The position numbers and the translations under genes are program-made. DNA of 64,000 nucleotides from Aquila chrysaetos chrysaetos (lineage: Eukaryota > Chordata > Aves > Accipitriformes > Accipitridae): the NCBI RefSeq assembly GCF_900496995.4, contig NC_044008.1, forward strand, positions 558,001 through 622,000, in the 5' to 3' direction. Shown here piece after piece: positions 35,625 to 48,997 of the stretch. The notes under the pieces were generated by a model. It made no database searches. It saw only the letters and a list, made by a program, of their open reading frames with translations, and had not been told where the DNA came from. Position 1 is the stretch's first letter; each line of letters begins with the position of its first letter.

Positions 35625-35720
35625 CTTCTCCCGGCCGGGGCTGCGCCGGACTGCGGAGCTGCGCGGGGAGCGCGGCCGGGCGGGGCGCGGGGGCGGGGAG
35701 CCGCGCTATGGCGGGGGGGA
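35625..35720 (-). promoter_or_regulatory. MAPK8IP2: MAPK8IP2 CpG-rich promoter / 5'UTR
   Basis: CG-dense sequence directly upstream of the start codon (35624), with no TATA box. The CpG-rich domain continues through exon 1 to about 34.8 kb. The transcription start is not defined by sequence. Confidence 0.45.
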
Positions 35721-35779
35721 GCGGGATGGCGGGGGACGGGGGGTCTTATAGCGAGGGAGGAGCCGGGGAGGGCGGGAGG

Positions 35780-36580
35780 GGGCGGGGGGCTGCCGCGGGG
35801 GGGGGGGGGGGTATAGGAAGGGGGGGGGGGGGGTATAGAGGGGGGATAGGGGAGGGGCGGGAGGCGGTATAGGGACGGGAGCGGGGAGGGGCGGGGGGGG
35901 GGTGGTTAGAGGGGGGGGGCTATGGGGGGGCGGAGTGCAGAGGGAGGGGTGCGGGCGGTGGTATAGGGAGGGGATCGGGGGATGGTATAGGCGGGGGAGG
36001 GGCTGTCTAGAGGGGAGCGGGGAGGAGCCGGGGGCTCCCTGGGGAGGGGGGGGGGGGAGCAGGAAGGGACTGGCAGCCGAACAGGGAGGGGGCCGGGGGG
36101 CTGTGTAGAGAGGGGTGAGGGGCTGCAGGGAGGGGAGCGGGGGGGGGCCGGGGGCGGTATAGGTAGGGCGGAGGGGGCCGGGGGGAGGCTGTATAGAGGG
36201 GGAGCAGGAAGGTGCTGGCCGTTCCCTATGGGGGGGAGCTGGGGCTGTATAGGGGGGGAGCGGGAGGAGTGAGGGGGGAGGGGGGTCTGCGGGGGACCCT
36301 ATAGGGAGACGCAGGGGGATGTATGGGAGAGATTCGGGGGGCTGTGCGGGGAGGTGCGGGGAACTGTCTGGGGAAGTGCAGGGGGGCACAGGGGCCTATA
36401 GGGGAGGGGCAGGGTGTGTACGGGGAGGGGCAGGACCGCGCAGGGGCCGTATAGCGGGGGGCAGGGGGTCTATAGCGGGGAGCAGGGGGTCTATAGGGAG
36501 ATGCAGGGGCCGTATAGGGAGGGGCTGGGGGTCTCTAGGGAGCTGTACGAGGGGCAGGGGGCTGTATGGGGAGGAGGAGG
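35780..36580. repeat. G-rich degenerate tandem array upstream of MAPK8IP2
   Basis: About 800 bp built from G runs punctuated by tatag words (ggggggtatagaggggg, ggaggggcggg, gggctgtatagaggg). Roughly 20 tatag/tatgg punctuations can be counted. The plus strand is almost devoid of C and has strong potential for G-quadruplexes. The complementary strand gives a proline/tyrosine-rich open frame (35706-36389) that I regard as an artefact. Confidence 0.85.
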
Positions 36581-36599
36581 CGGAGCAGACCCGGCCTGG

Positions 36600-39215
36600 G
36601 CGGGCGGAGGCGGCCCCGGGACGGCGCGGCGGGAGCTGTCCGGTCCCCGGTGCTGACGGGCCGGGGCTGTCCGGTCCCCGGTGCTGACGGGCCCCGGTGC
36701 TGACGGCGCGGGGGTGGCGGGGAGGGGATCCAGGGGGTCATGGAGGTTCCTGCTTTGGGTGCAGAGAGCAATGGGGCGGGGGGTGCAAGAGATGGTGGAG
36801 GTCAACGGGGGAGGGGGGGATACAGTGGGGGTCCATGGGGAGCGGGGTGCAGTGGGGTGTCCAGGAGGCAGCGGGGGGGCAATGGGACAGGAGGTGCAGC
36901 GGGTGCTCAGGAGGCTTTGGAGGGGGGGGGGTCTGTGCATGGAGGGGACAGGGTGAAATGGGGGGGTCAAGGGGGAGGGAGGGGGTTCTGGAAGCCGCAA
37001 GGGGCCCTGCAGGACTTGGGGGGAAGGGGGGTGTCTTTGCACTGGGGAGCAGGAGGATAAAGCAAGGGGAGGGTCAGGACAATCTGCACCAGGGGGACTG
37101 GAAAGTGCTGGGGGCACAGAGAGTGGGGGACAGGGAGGGAGAGGACATCTGGGGGGGGGGGCACAGAGTTGGTGGGGCACAGGAGGCCATAGGGGACAGT
37201 GGGTCCCACGAGACAGTGTGTGTTGGGGGGGGGCATGCAGTGGGCAATGAGATGCAATGGGGGGCCAGGAGCTGCTGTGGGTACTACAGGCAGGGGGGAC
37301 CTGAGAGGCCGCCAGGTGCCATGAGGACCTGGAGGCAGTGGGGGAATCTGTGCACTGGGGAACAGGTTGCACTGGGGGGGGGTCCAAAGGCAGTGGGGAA
37401 TGGGGGGGCTGGTGCCCCAGCCCCTCTCCACGGCCCCTTGGCCTCTGCCAGGGACTGGCTCACAGCAGGGCTGGGCCGAGCTCATCCCGGCCAGCCGGCC
37501 ACACCGTGGCCCTGTGCCGGGCCCCAGGCACCCATCGCATGGCTCCCCTTCTCCAACCCCTCTCCGCAGCTCCATGGCTGCCCGCTGCCCACCCCCACAC
37601 TGCCCCGGGGGCTGGTGACACCCTGAGACCCCCACCCTTGGAGGGGTGCTGGCCCTGCCTCTCCACCCGCTCAGGGGATGCTGGAGGGGTGCAGGGGTAA
37701 TGGCTTCCCCAGGGATCTCCCCATCTCGCAGGCAGAGCAGACCCACTCAGGAAACAGTGAGGGAGGCTGGCTGAACCCGAGAGGGTTTTTTGGATCCATT
37801 CCCAGGTGCAGGCAGCAGCTGCCTGAAAGGCGCTGCCCATCCTGTGGGACAACACCAGGGCAGCAGCAGGACACCGGGCAGCCACCACCTCTCCTTCCGC
37901 CACCGACAGCCAACGTCTGCACCGACTCCCATCCCACCCACCTTCCACGGTGCAGACGGACACCCGGGGCTCAGGGAGCATGAGATGGTGGGGCTGCACC
38001 CCAAGAATGGCTGAAGTGAGCCCCCAGCGACCCCGCTCCCTGCCTGCAGCTTCCCTGGGGGAGATGCTCTCCCAGGATGGGGCTGTTACCTCGAGGAGCC
38101 GTGCATGGGCTGCGGCTGGAGATAGCAGCGTGGGCTGCGAAGGGCCCTGGGCTCAGCAGCTGCGGAAGGGCTGAGCCCACGGCATGGCCCGGCCCTTCCA
38201 GCACCCCAAGATGTGGGCTCCTGGGGAGGAGGCTGTCAGGGGGGATGCCCTCCCCCACAAAGCTCACTCGCTCCCTTGGGAAACGCAACCAGCAAACGAG
38301 GGGCTTGGCAGCGGGACAGGTTGGGGACAAGAGCACAGACACTCCTGGGCAGAGCAGGGGCCACGGCCGATCCCCTTCTGCCAGTCACCCGGCACAGCTT
38401 CGCTGCCCGCTCCTGCCCACGGCCACCTGTGGGCCTCGTCTCTCCCGGCCTCCCTTGGCGTGGGGGTCCAGCACCACAGGCAGGGGCTGCGGCGGCTGCG
38501 CAGGTCTCTGCCAGGCTCCCGGCCTCAGGGAGGGAAGAGAAGCAGCACGGGCAGCAGCCCCTGCCCCAACAGCCCCTGCCCCTTGGCCCTCTGGCCCCAG
38601 ACCCACGTTGGCCCCACAGGTGAGCCCTGCCCCTGCCGGGGCCCCAGCCCCTGCCTCCCCTGCCCAGCTGTGCCACCCCACAGGCCCCCCAGCCCTGCCT
38701 GGCCTCCCCCCTCGGGCAGGATCAGGCAGCCACAACAGCGGCTTAGGGGACCTGCCTGCCGGCTGGCTGGCAGCAGGCAGATGGCACAGCAGCACAGATG
38801 CCTCCAGCCTCCCAGTCCCCCCCCCCCACTGACCCATCTGCTGCCGCAGCAGCCCCGAGCCCCCCCCTTCTGCCCGTGGCACTGCTGGGCTCCACAGCCG
38901 GCACAGCCCACAGCTGGTGCCAAGCGTGGCAAGAGGAGTTAATCCCAGCCCAGGGCTGAGTGCTGCTGCCCATCACAGCCCTCTCCGCCCCTCGAAGCCA
39001 AGCCAGCCACTCCTGCGCCCCTTCCCCCGGGCCCTGTGCCCCACCTGAGGAGTTTGGAGCCGTCCCAGGGCTGGCACCCATCTGCCCGCTGTGGCCTGGC
39101 CCCTCCACCGGCACAGGGTGGGCAGCAAGGGGCAACTGTGGGTGTCCTGACCTCGGCACCAAGGCCCCAGCACCCACCGGAGCGGCCAGTCCCAGGCACA
39201 GACGCCATCCATCTT
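36600..39215. other. Intergenic region upstream of MAPK8IP2, no gene recognised
   Basis: 36.6-37.4 kb is G-rich on the plus strand (aggggggtc/gcagtgggg words). 37.4-39.2 kb is mixed GC-rich sequence with glutamine/proline frames on both strands and no family match. It is bounded by the MAPK8IP2 promoter side and the 3' end of the CYTH gene. Confidence 0.55.
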
Positions 39216-39220
39216 CAGCG

Positions 39221-39226
39221 TTTATT
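39221..39226 (-). terminator. Poly(A) signal of the CYTH-domain gene
   Basis: TTTATT on the plus strand (AATAAA on the minus strand), about 140 bases past the stop at 39367, within cttcagcgtttattgtgcag. Confidence 0.8.
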
Positions 39227-39366
39227 GTGCAGTGAAGAGCATGGGGCAGCAGCCGTCCATGGGGTGGGCTGGCCCTGTCCCCACTGCTCTCAGATGTGCT
39301 GTCACAGCCCAGGTGAGGGGTGATAGTAAGGGGCTCTGCCCCTGGCATGGGGACACCAGCGAACCC

Positions 39367-40673
39367 TCATGAGCCCGACTCACCCTTGGCCAGGAGAAGG
39401 TCGAGGTAGGCACCGGAGATCAGGTCCTCCTCCCTGATCCCCAGCTCCTTCATCAGCTGGCGGGCCACATGCTCGCCATCCTCCACGGTCTGCTCCTCGG
39501 TCAGCACCACCTGCGGGCATGGGGAGGGTGAGCCCCGGGGGGCACCGGGGCCGGCACACGTGTCCCAGCTGTGTTCCACTCACCTCCAGCTCCAGGAAGT
39601 CCCCCAGCCCCTCCACGCTGTCCAGGTGCACCCGGGTCTGTCCCACAAGGTAGAGGAGACGCTCCTTCCTCACCACGCCCAGCACGCCCAGCGCCTGCGC
39701 CAGCACCGCCTGCGTACCGGGAGAGGAGCTGCCTGTGGCTGGCAGCCACCCTGGGAAGGGGCAGCCGCAGCTCCAGGTCATGCCGGGTGGCAAAGCCGAG
39801 GGCGCGAGCCCCCAGCGAGGCGCCAGCCGGGCCACCGGTGCCAGGTGTCTCACGCAGCCCCCCCGGCAGGGAGCAGCCAGCACCCCTGGGTGCACTGTCC
39901 TGGAATGGGGGGGACAGGACACCCTCAGTGCTCACCTCCAGGCCGTCAGGGTCGTCCGTGGGGGTGATGGTGAAGCAGGAGAGCTTGGGACCGGCGGCAT
40001 CGGGGCGCTCGTAGAAGATCAGCTCCCCTCGCCCGTCCTGGGAAGGTGGTGGGTCAGGGTCAGGCAGGCAGGGGCAGGGTCAGGCAGGGCAGGGGCAAGC
40101 AGGGTCAGGGTCACGGTCATTCAGGCAGGGGCAGGCAGGGACAGAGTCAGGGTCAAGCAGGGTCATATAGGCAGGGTCAGGGTCATTCAGACAGGGTCAT
40201 TCAGGTGGGGCAGGGTCATTTGGACGGGGGCAGGCAGGGTCAGGGTCATTCAGGCAGGGGCAAGGGTCAGGGTCATTCAGGCAGGGTCAGGCAGGGTCAG
40301 ACAGAGGCAGGGTCATTCAGGTAGGGGCAGGGTGACGCAGGCAGGGGCAGGCAGGGGCAGGGTCAGGCAGGGTCGGGGTCATCCAGGCAGGGTCGGGGTC
40401 GGGCAGGCCAGCCCGGCCCCACAGGCCGCCCCTCCCCATAAGCCCGACCACCCCCGCCTGCTACCCGGCAACCACCACCCCCCCCCCCCCCCTCCACCCG
40501 ACCCCCGCCCTCACCGGCCCGCGGCGGAGCTTGAGGCGGCCCCGCGGGACGCGGAAGAAGGTGTCGGCCTGCAACATCCCTCGGGCCCGGCCCGCTCCTC
40601 CGAGCCGCTCCGCCGCGGCCCGCGCCGCCTCCAGCGCCCGCAGACGCGCCTTCACCTCCACGTTCCGCGGCAT
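39367..40673 (-). CDS. CYTH-domain protein (triphosphate tunnel / CyaB-like), complete
   Basis: Four coding exons on the minus strand, 40673-40515, 40037-39936, 39709-39584 and 39510-39367, all phase 0, give 176 aa. The whole protein is one CYTH (CyaB-thiamine triphosphatase) domain. The N-terminal strand is NVEVKAR (residues 4-10), where the usual ExExK has Asn at the first position as in many CyaB-like members. DTFF follows at 37-40, GRLKLR at 45-50, then LIFYERPDAAGPKLS. The C-terminal half has VVRKERLLYLVGQTRVHLD and VEGLGDFLELE (last acidic metal ligands at about 127 and 129). Family members bind triphosphate or organic phosphate with Mg2+ in a beta-barrel tunnel. The substrate here is unknown; it is not the typical thiamine-triphosphatase sequence. 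Head-to-head with CHKB. A 19-bp duplication of the start region puts another ATG upstream at 40692, out of frame. Confidence 0.9.
40046..40400. repeat. Minisatellite filling intron 1 of the CYTH gene
   Basis: Irregular tandem copies of caggcaggggcagggtcagg and gtcagggtcattcaggcagg units, with ttcaggtgg/ttcagacagg variants, occupy most of the intron between 40037 and 40515. Confidence 0.9.
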
Positions 40674-40692
40674 CCTCCACGTTCCGCGGCAT
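40674..40692 (-). repeat. 19-bp tandem duplication of the CYTH start-codon region
   Basis: The plus-strand word cctccacgttccgcggcat occurs at 40655-40673 and again at 40674-40692. On the minus strand both copies contain ATG followed by codons for PRNVE. The spacing of 19 puts the upstream ATG out of frame, where it reads about 109 codons before a stop at 40363. Confidence 0.9.
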
Positions 40693-40785
40693 CCCCCGCG
40701 CCTATTGGCCGCCGCTTCCCTTCCCTCCCGCCCACGCCGTCGCAGGGCGCGCTTTCCTATTGGGCGGAGGTACGCCCCGCCCCGC

Positions 40786-40835
40786 CCCGCTGGGCCGCGA
40801 CGGGCGGCGGCAGCCGCCCGTCGCGGCCCAGCGGG
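40786..40835. repeat. Perfect inverted repeat (23-bp arms, 4-nt centre) in divergent promoter
   Basis: Left arm 40786-40808 starts cccgctgggccgcgacg. Right arm 40813-40835 is its exact reverse complement, ending cgtcgcggcccagcggg. The centre is ggca. Beyond the arms the GC boxes on both sides (cgccccgcccc and ggggcgggg) extend the symmetry imperfectly. As single-stranded DNA or RNA it would form a very stable hairpin. It lies just upstream of the CHKB start codon, so part may be in the 5'UTR. Confidence 0.95.
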
Positions 40836-40853
40836 ACGGGGCGGGGCGCGGCC

Positions 40854-44313
<3,460 letters not shown>

Positions 44314-45240
44314 GAGCGGCCGCCCCAGCCCTGCCTGCGCCCACCTCGACTCCACAGCCTCCCCCTGCCCACCCCGGCAGCGCCCGTGCCACGGGGCAGG
44401 CCAGGGACGAGGTGTCCCCTCCCCGGTGGGCCACCCCCCATGCTGTGAGGGGGGCTGCCCCCTGGCCTGGGTTGCCTGGATGGGTGCTGTAACGGTTTGG
44501 GGGGCTGGTGCCCACCCTGCTCCTCAGGGCTATGCAGGAGAGCAGGGAGAGAGGTGGGTCTGCCCAGGCGCGTGCCCCCTGGAAAAGGGGACGTCCTGCT
44601 TGGAGAGGTGGCATGTCGGCCGTGGGGCTGTGTCTTTGCTACTGTTCCTGTAGATATGGCCGCTGGGGGGGGGGGGGGGGGCAGTTGCCCTGTCCCCGCC
44701 TGCCCCTGCGGTGCTGTCTGTGGCTGCCCCCTCGCTGCCTCTGGCACAGCCCCTCTGTGGTGGCACGTCCCTTGCCTCTGCGCTGCTGGCACTGAGCGGG
44801 GCTTGAGCTGCGGGTCCCAGCTGGTGGGATCCCCCTGCCCCAGCCGGCAGCGGGGTGGGGGCTGGTGCAGCCCAGACCAGGGTGGGGGACGGTGGGTGCC
44901 TCGGCTGTCCTGACTGCCCCTTGCACGGTCCTGCCTGGAGCTGTGGTCCTGCCTGCTGAGAGGGGTCCAGGCAGGGATGCTGAGGGGTCCCAGGGTGCTG
45001 CTGGGGGCAGAGGGGTGTGGGGGACCTACCCTTGTATCTCATTCCCCCCCCAGACACCTCCCCAGACCTCTGGGGCCAGGGCAGCACCTGTGAGCTGCTC
45101 CGCCAGCCCCTGTGCCCCGGCCTGGCTTCCCTGCGGCTCTTGGCTGCTCGGCCGGGGCTGGGGGCTGCTCCTTCCCTCCCCTCCCGACAGCAGAATGTAA
45201 ACTCTCCTCAGACCAATAAACGCTGCGGTGGTGCACGGTG
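44314..45240 (+). other. CHKB: CHKB 3'UTR
   Basis: GC-rich, from the CHKB stop to just past the poly(A) signal at 45215. It contains a 17-base G run near 44665. The open frames here are artefacts. Confidence 0.75.
45215..45220 (+). terminator. CHKB: Poly(A) signal of CHKB
   Basis: AATAAA in actctcctcagaccaataaa, followed by GT-rich sequence (cgctgcggtggtgc). It lies about 900 bases after the stop. Confidence 0.8.
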
Positions 45241-48200
45241 CCTGCTTGCTCTCCTTGGCCCCGCGGCCACCATCTTCTCCTTGCTCGCCCAGGGCTTGCC
45301 GCAGCCCCTGCCCCGGCGTGCTACGGGCCGTCCCAGGCTGTGCTGGGCTGTCGTGGCAGGTGGGGGGGGGCTGCCCCACAGCAGCATGCGCTGACCCTCT
45401 CCCCAGATGCTGCCCCGTCTCCTCCCGCCTGCACTGCTCCAGGGCCTTTGGTTCTTCGAGGTGGGTTTCTGGGTGATGTCGGGTGCTATTTTGGCCCCCC
45501 TGCAGCCCCACCAGGGAGGAGCGATGCTCTGTGGGTGCTTGGAGGGGAGCAGGCAAGCGTGGGCTTCCCCCAGGGCCAGGGTGGCAAGTGGCTCACATCC
45601 ACCCCCTGCTCCAGGTCACCCCAGGACCTTCCCCAACACATGGTGCAGTCGGCAGAGCCACGGGGCCGTGAGCTGACCGGGGCTCACCAGGCCTGGCCAA
45701 ATGTGCTCAGCCCTGGCTCTTGGGTGCCCATGGCTGCCCAGCCCTGTTGGGGGGTCGCAGGCAGCACGGGAGCAGGGGGGAGCCGGGCTCACCCCGGACC
45801 TCAGCCCCACACCCCCGGTGCAGCCCCGGCCCCTCACCAGCCCCGGGGCTTTGGACACTGGCCCTGACCCAGTCCGTGGGTGCTGCTGCCGGGGGGGGGT
45901 CTCAGCTTGCTCCTGGCTGGGCCTGGCAGCAGGTCACGGCTCTGCCCGTCCACACCGACGAGCGGAGCTTCGGCACCGTGCAGCACCTCAATCGCGCCTT
46001 CCCCGTCGGCAGCTCCGGGGAGTGGGGGGGCTTGTGGCTTCGCCTTCTCGGTGGCTACCTGCCCACGGCCGCCTGCCTGTGGCCGCTTTCCCCTACCCAC
46101 CGAGCTGCCCACCGGCATGTGCGGAGCTGAGCATGGGGTGGCACGGGGTGGGGGGCTGCGTGGGGCTCGTCCCGCTCCCCTTTCACCCACATACCGGCTA
46201 TTGATAGCCCCGTGGCCAGCAGGCAGCTCGGTGGGCCGGGGGGCTCCTTCCCCACCGGCCTCCCGGGCCCCTCTCCCAGAGCGGGGTGGGGGGCAGAGGC
46301 CGGGGGTCTCACCCCGGGGCTGCGCAGGGGCTGAGCCCCGGCCGGGGTGGGGCACCGGACACGCAGACACACGCGTGTGCCCCCGCCATCGCCCTTCGGG
46401 ACGGGGTCCGGGCGGGGGGGGGGCGGTCCTCCTCGGCCCGCTCTGCTCCGCTGCCGTGGCGTGGCGGGATCCGGCCCCGTGGCCCCGTTATGGCCCTGCC
46501 CCGTCCACGGCCCCCCCCCCCCGGGACAGCCCCACGTTGCCCACGGAGCCGCGGTGGGGGACCGGCCCGGGGTGCGGGTCCCTACCCGGTGACGCCGGTC
46601 CGTGCCCGGAGGAGGAGCGGGGCCGCGGGCGGTGCGGGGGAGGAGCGGCGGCCGCCGCTGCCATTTCGGGCCATGGAGCGGGTCCCGCCCGCCGCCGGTG
46701 TCCGGTTACCGGTGCCGGGCCGCAGCGGGCGCAGGGAGCCGCCGCCGTCCCCGGGGCTGCCGCCCGCCGTCCGCGCCCCCCGAGAAGGTACCGGGCACCC
46801 GGGCGGGAGGACCCACGCGTGGGGTGCGGGGGGGGGGGAAGCCCCGCGGGGGCCGGGAGCCGCACGGAGCCGGGGGACCCCGCACCCGCCCCGCCCGCCG
46901 CCGGGCCCCACCCGTGTCCCCGTGGGGGAGCGTCCTCCAGACCCACCCCCCCCCCCCGCCCCACGGCTCCCCGCGCCGCTGCGGGTCCCGCCTGTGCCCC
47001 TCCCGGCCCCCGACTCCCCCCGGCCCCGCCGCGCAGCCCCGGGAGCGGGGCCCGAGGCCGCGGGGAGGGCTCCGCGGGCCGGGCGGCGGGTGCTGGCGGG
47101 GCCGCCCCTGCGGGGGGCTGCGGGGGGCTCCGCGCCCCGGCGGGCCCGGCCCGGCCCCCGGCGCCCCGGTGACCTTGCGGCGCTGGCTGCGGGGCAGGGG
47201 GGCCCGGCCCCACGGGGGCCTCGTCCCACCCGCGGGCGTGGGCCCTGCGGGCTCCCCGGGAGGGGGACTGCTGCCGTGCCAGGCAGCGCAGTGCCAGGCC
47301 GTGCCGTGCCACGCGGTGCCGTGCCGGGCGTGATTCTGTGCCGTGCCACGTCCTGGTGTGTCGTGGCGTGCTGTGCTGTGCGTGATTCCATGCAGTGCCA
47401 CGTCCTGGTGCGCTATGCCGTGCCGTGCTGTGCCGTGCTGTGCATGATTCTGTGCAGAGCCATGCCCTGGTGCGCTGTGAAGTGCTGTCCAGTGCTGTGC
47501 CGTACCGTGTAGTGCCGTGCCATGCAGTGCCGTGCATGGTTCTATGCGGTGCCACATCCTGCTGTGCTGTGCCGTGCCATGCAGTGCCATGCTGTGCGTG
47601 ATTCTATGCAGTGCCATGCCCTGGCACACTGTGCCGTGCTGTGCCATGCCTTGCACGATTCTATGCAGTGCCATGCCCTGGTGCGCTGTGCAATGCTGTG
47701 CCATACTGTGCAGTGCCGTGCCATGCAGTGCTGTGTATTATTCTATATAGTGCCGCACCCTGCTGCGCTGTGCCGCACCATGCAGTGCTCGGCCATGCAG
47801 TGCAGGGTGATTGCAAGCAACGGGGAGCGGTGCAGGGCAGCCCGCAGCCATGCTGTGCCGTGCTGTGCAGTGCAGTGCTGTGCAGTGCCATGCCATGCAG
47901 TGCTGTGCAGTGCAGGGTGATTGCCTGCAGTGGGGCACTGCAATGCACTAGCACAGGGTGATGCGGTTTAATGCAGTGCCGTGCGGGGCAGTGCAGCACA
48001 GGGCAGTGCCGTGCCATGCGGTGCAGTGTAACGTGGTGTGGTGCAGCACAGTGCCAAGCAATGCAATTCAGTGCAGCGTAACGCGCACCAGTGCGGTGCG
48101 GTGTAGCTGTGCGGTGCAGTGCAGTTCCGTGCAGCATGGTGTAGCCGTGTGGGGCAGCGGTAGCGGTGTGACTTGGCTCTTGCCGAGCTGCTGCCGTTTG

Positions 48201-48978
48201 CCTTCAGCCCAAGGACACCCATGCGAAAGGGCACCCCCCACACACCCGCACCAGCGGCTCCCCCCGCCCCAAGGCCTGGGCTCCAGCAACACCCACGGGC
48301 CCAGCAGCCCTTGGGCCGAGCCCCGGGCTGGCACCGGCTACGCCGACCCCAGAGAGTCCCCGGGGACCCTGCGGGAGCCCGTCTGTGCCCGCAGCTGGGT
48401 CCCTCCTCGCCCCACAGCTCCTGCTGGTGCCTCGGCCGGCAGCGTTCTTGGCGCAGCCGCGGCTGCCTGCGTGGGGACGGCGTGTGCCGCGTGCCGGCGC
48501 AGGGGCAGGTGCTGCCTCGTCCTCCGAAGGTTTCGCCGTGGGCAGGGGTCAGGCAGCTGCCCGCGAGCGGGGGTGTGTCCGCGCCGCCGTCCCCTCTCCC
48601 CGAGCGCTGGGGACGGTGCTGGGGCCGGCGGCGTCACTGACCCTTCCCTCAGTGGGCGCCCGGCCAGCGCCGCGTGACAGGGCCGCAGCACGCGCACCGG
48701 GCTGGCAGGATCCCACAGGATGCGGCCGTCCTGGCACCGCCGCCGGCACGCTGCCTCCGAGGCCGCTCTGGTGCCCGTGCACCGCACTGGCCCGCGCAGC
48801 GACGTGGCAGACCCCCGCTCCGGCTCGGGCAGGGGCACCCGCCACCCCCCCCGCCCCGTGGCTTTGCTCCCCAAGCCGTGGCGCTGGGGCCGGGCAGGGG
48901 TCCCCCCCGCCATCCCGGGCAGCACGTCCCTGGGGGTGACCGTCCCTGTGCTCAGCACCCCTGTGCCCCCCCCCGCAG
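45241..48978 (+). other. CPT1B: CHKB-CPT1B spacer with CpG island and probable CPT1B 5' non-coding exon
   Basis: No complete protein gene seen. 46.3-47.3 kb is a dense CpG island. Within it a candidate first exon ends at ccccgagaag|gtaccg (donor near 46787); its ATG at 46674 is not in the CPT1B frame, so it would act as leader or upstream frame. A MEF2-like CTATTGATAG lies at 46198. 47.28-48.16 kb is the TGC-rich array. CPT1B coding exon 1 has an acceptor at 48978, so at least one non-coding exon must lie in this spacer. Confidence 0.5.
47280..48160. repeat. TGC-rich satellite-like array (TGCCG/TGCCA/TGCAG pentamers)
   Basis: About 880 bp of degenerate five-base words (gtgccgtgccatgcagtgct) with a higher-order unit of roughly 55-90 bp marked by gattctatgcagtgccatgc and ccctggtgcgctgtg. 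The second half loses the higher-order unit and keeps only the pentamers. Every frame on both strands is open for long stretches and yields Cys/His/Ala peptides, which is a repeat artefact. It probably lies in CPT1B intron 1. Confidence 0.9.
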
Positions 48979-48997
48979 GTGCCGGCAGACCCCCAGG

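Larger units (their letters stand above)
40674..40853. promoter_or_regulatory. Bidirectional promoter of the CYTH gene (-) and CHKB (+)
   Basis: Start codons lie 180 bp apart on opposite strands (40673 and 40854). The interval has two ATTGG words (CCAAT-box complements, near 40703 and 40758), several GC boxes (ccccgccccgcccc near 40775-40790 and ggggcgggg near 40840) and a YY1-like gccATGGCGGC overlapping the CHKB start. There is no TATA box. NF-Y, SP1 and YY1 sites are usual in divergent CpG promoters. The promoter is partly made of the inverted repeat 40786-40835. Confidence 0.8.

Noticed and set aside
36600-39215. Gln/Pro-rich frames upstream of the CYTH gene
   Set aside because: Composition-driven, not supported by start context, splice sites or any recognisable domain.
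45930-46020. Possible coding exon (VTALPVHTDERSFGTVQHLN in one frame)
   Set aside because: An acceptor-like cag precedes it, but there is no partner exon, no known family and no clear donor. The opposite strand is equally open.
47395-48137. Cys/His/Ala-rich open frames on both strands
   Set aside because: Translation of the TGC pentamer array; all frames are open, so openness carries no coding information.
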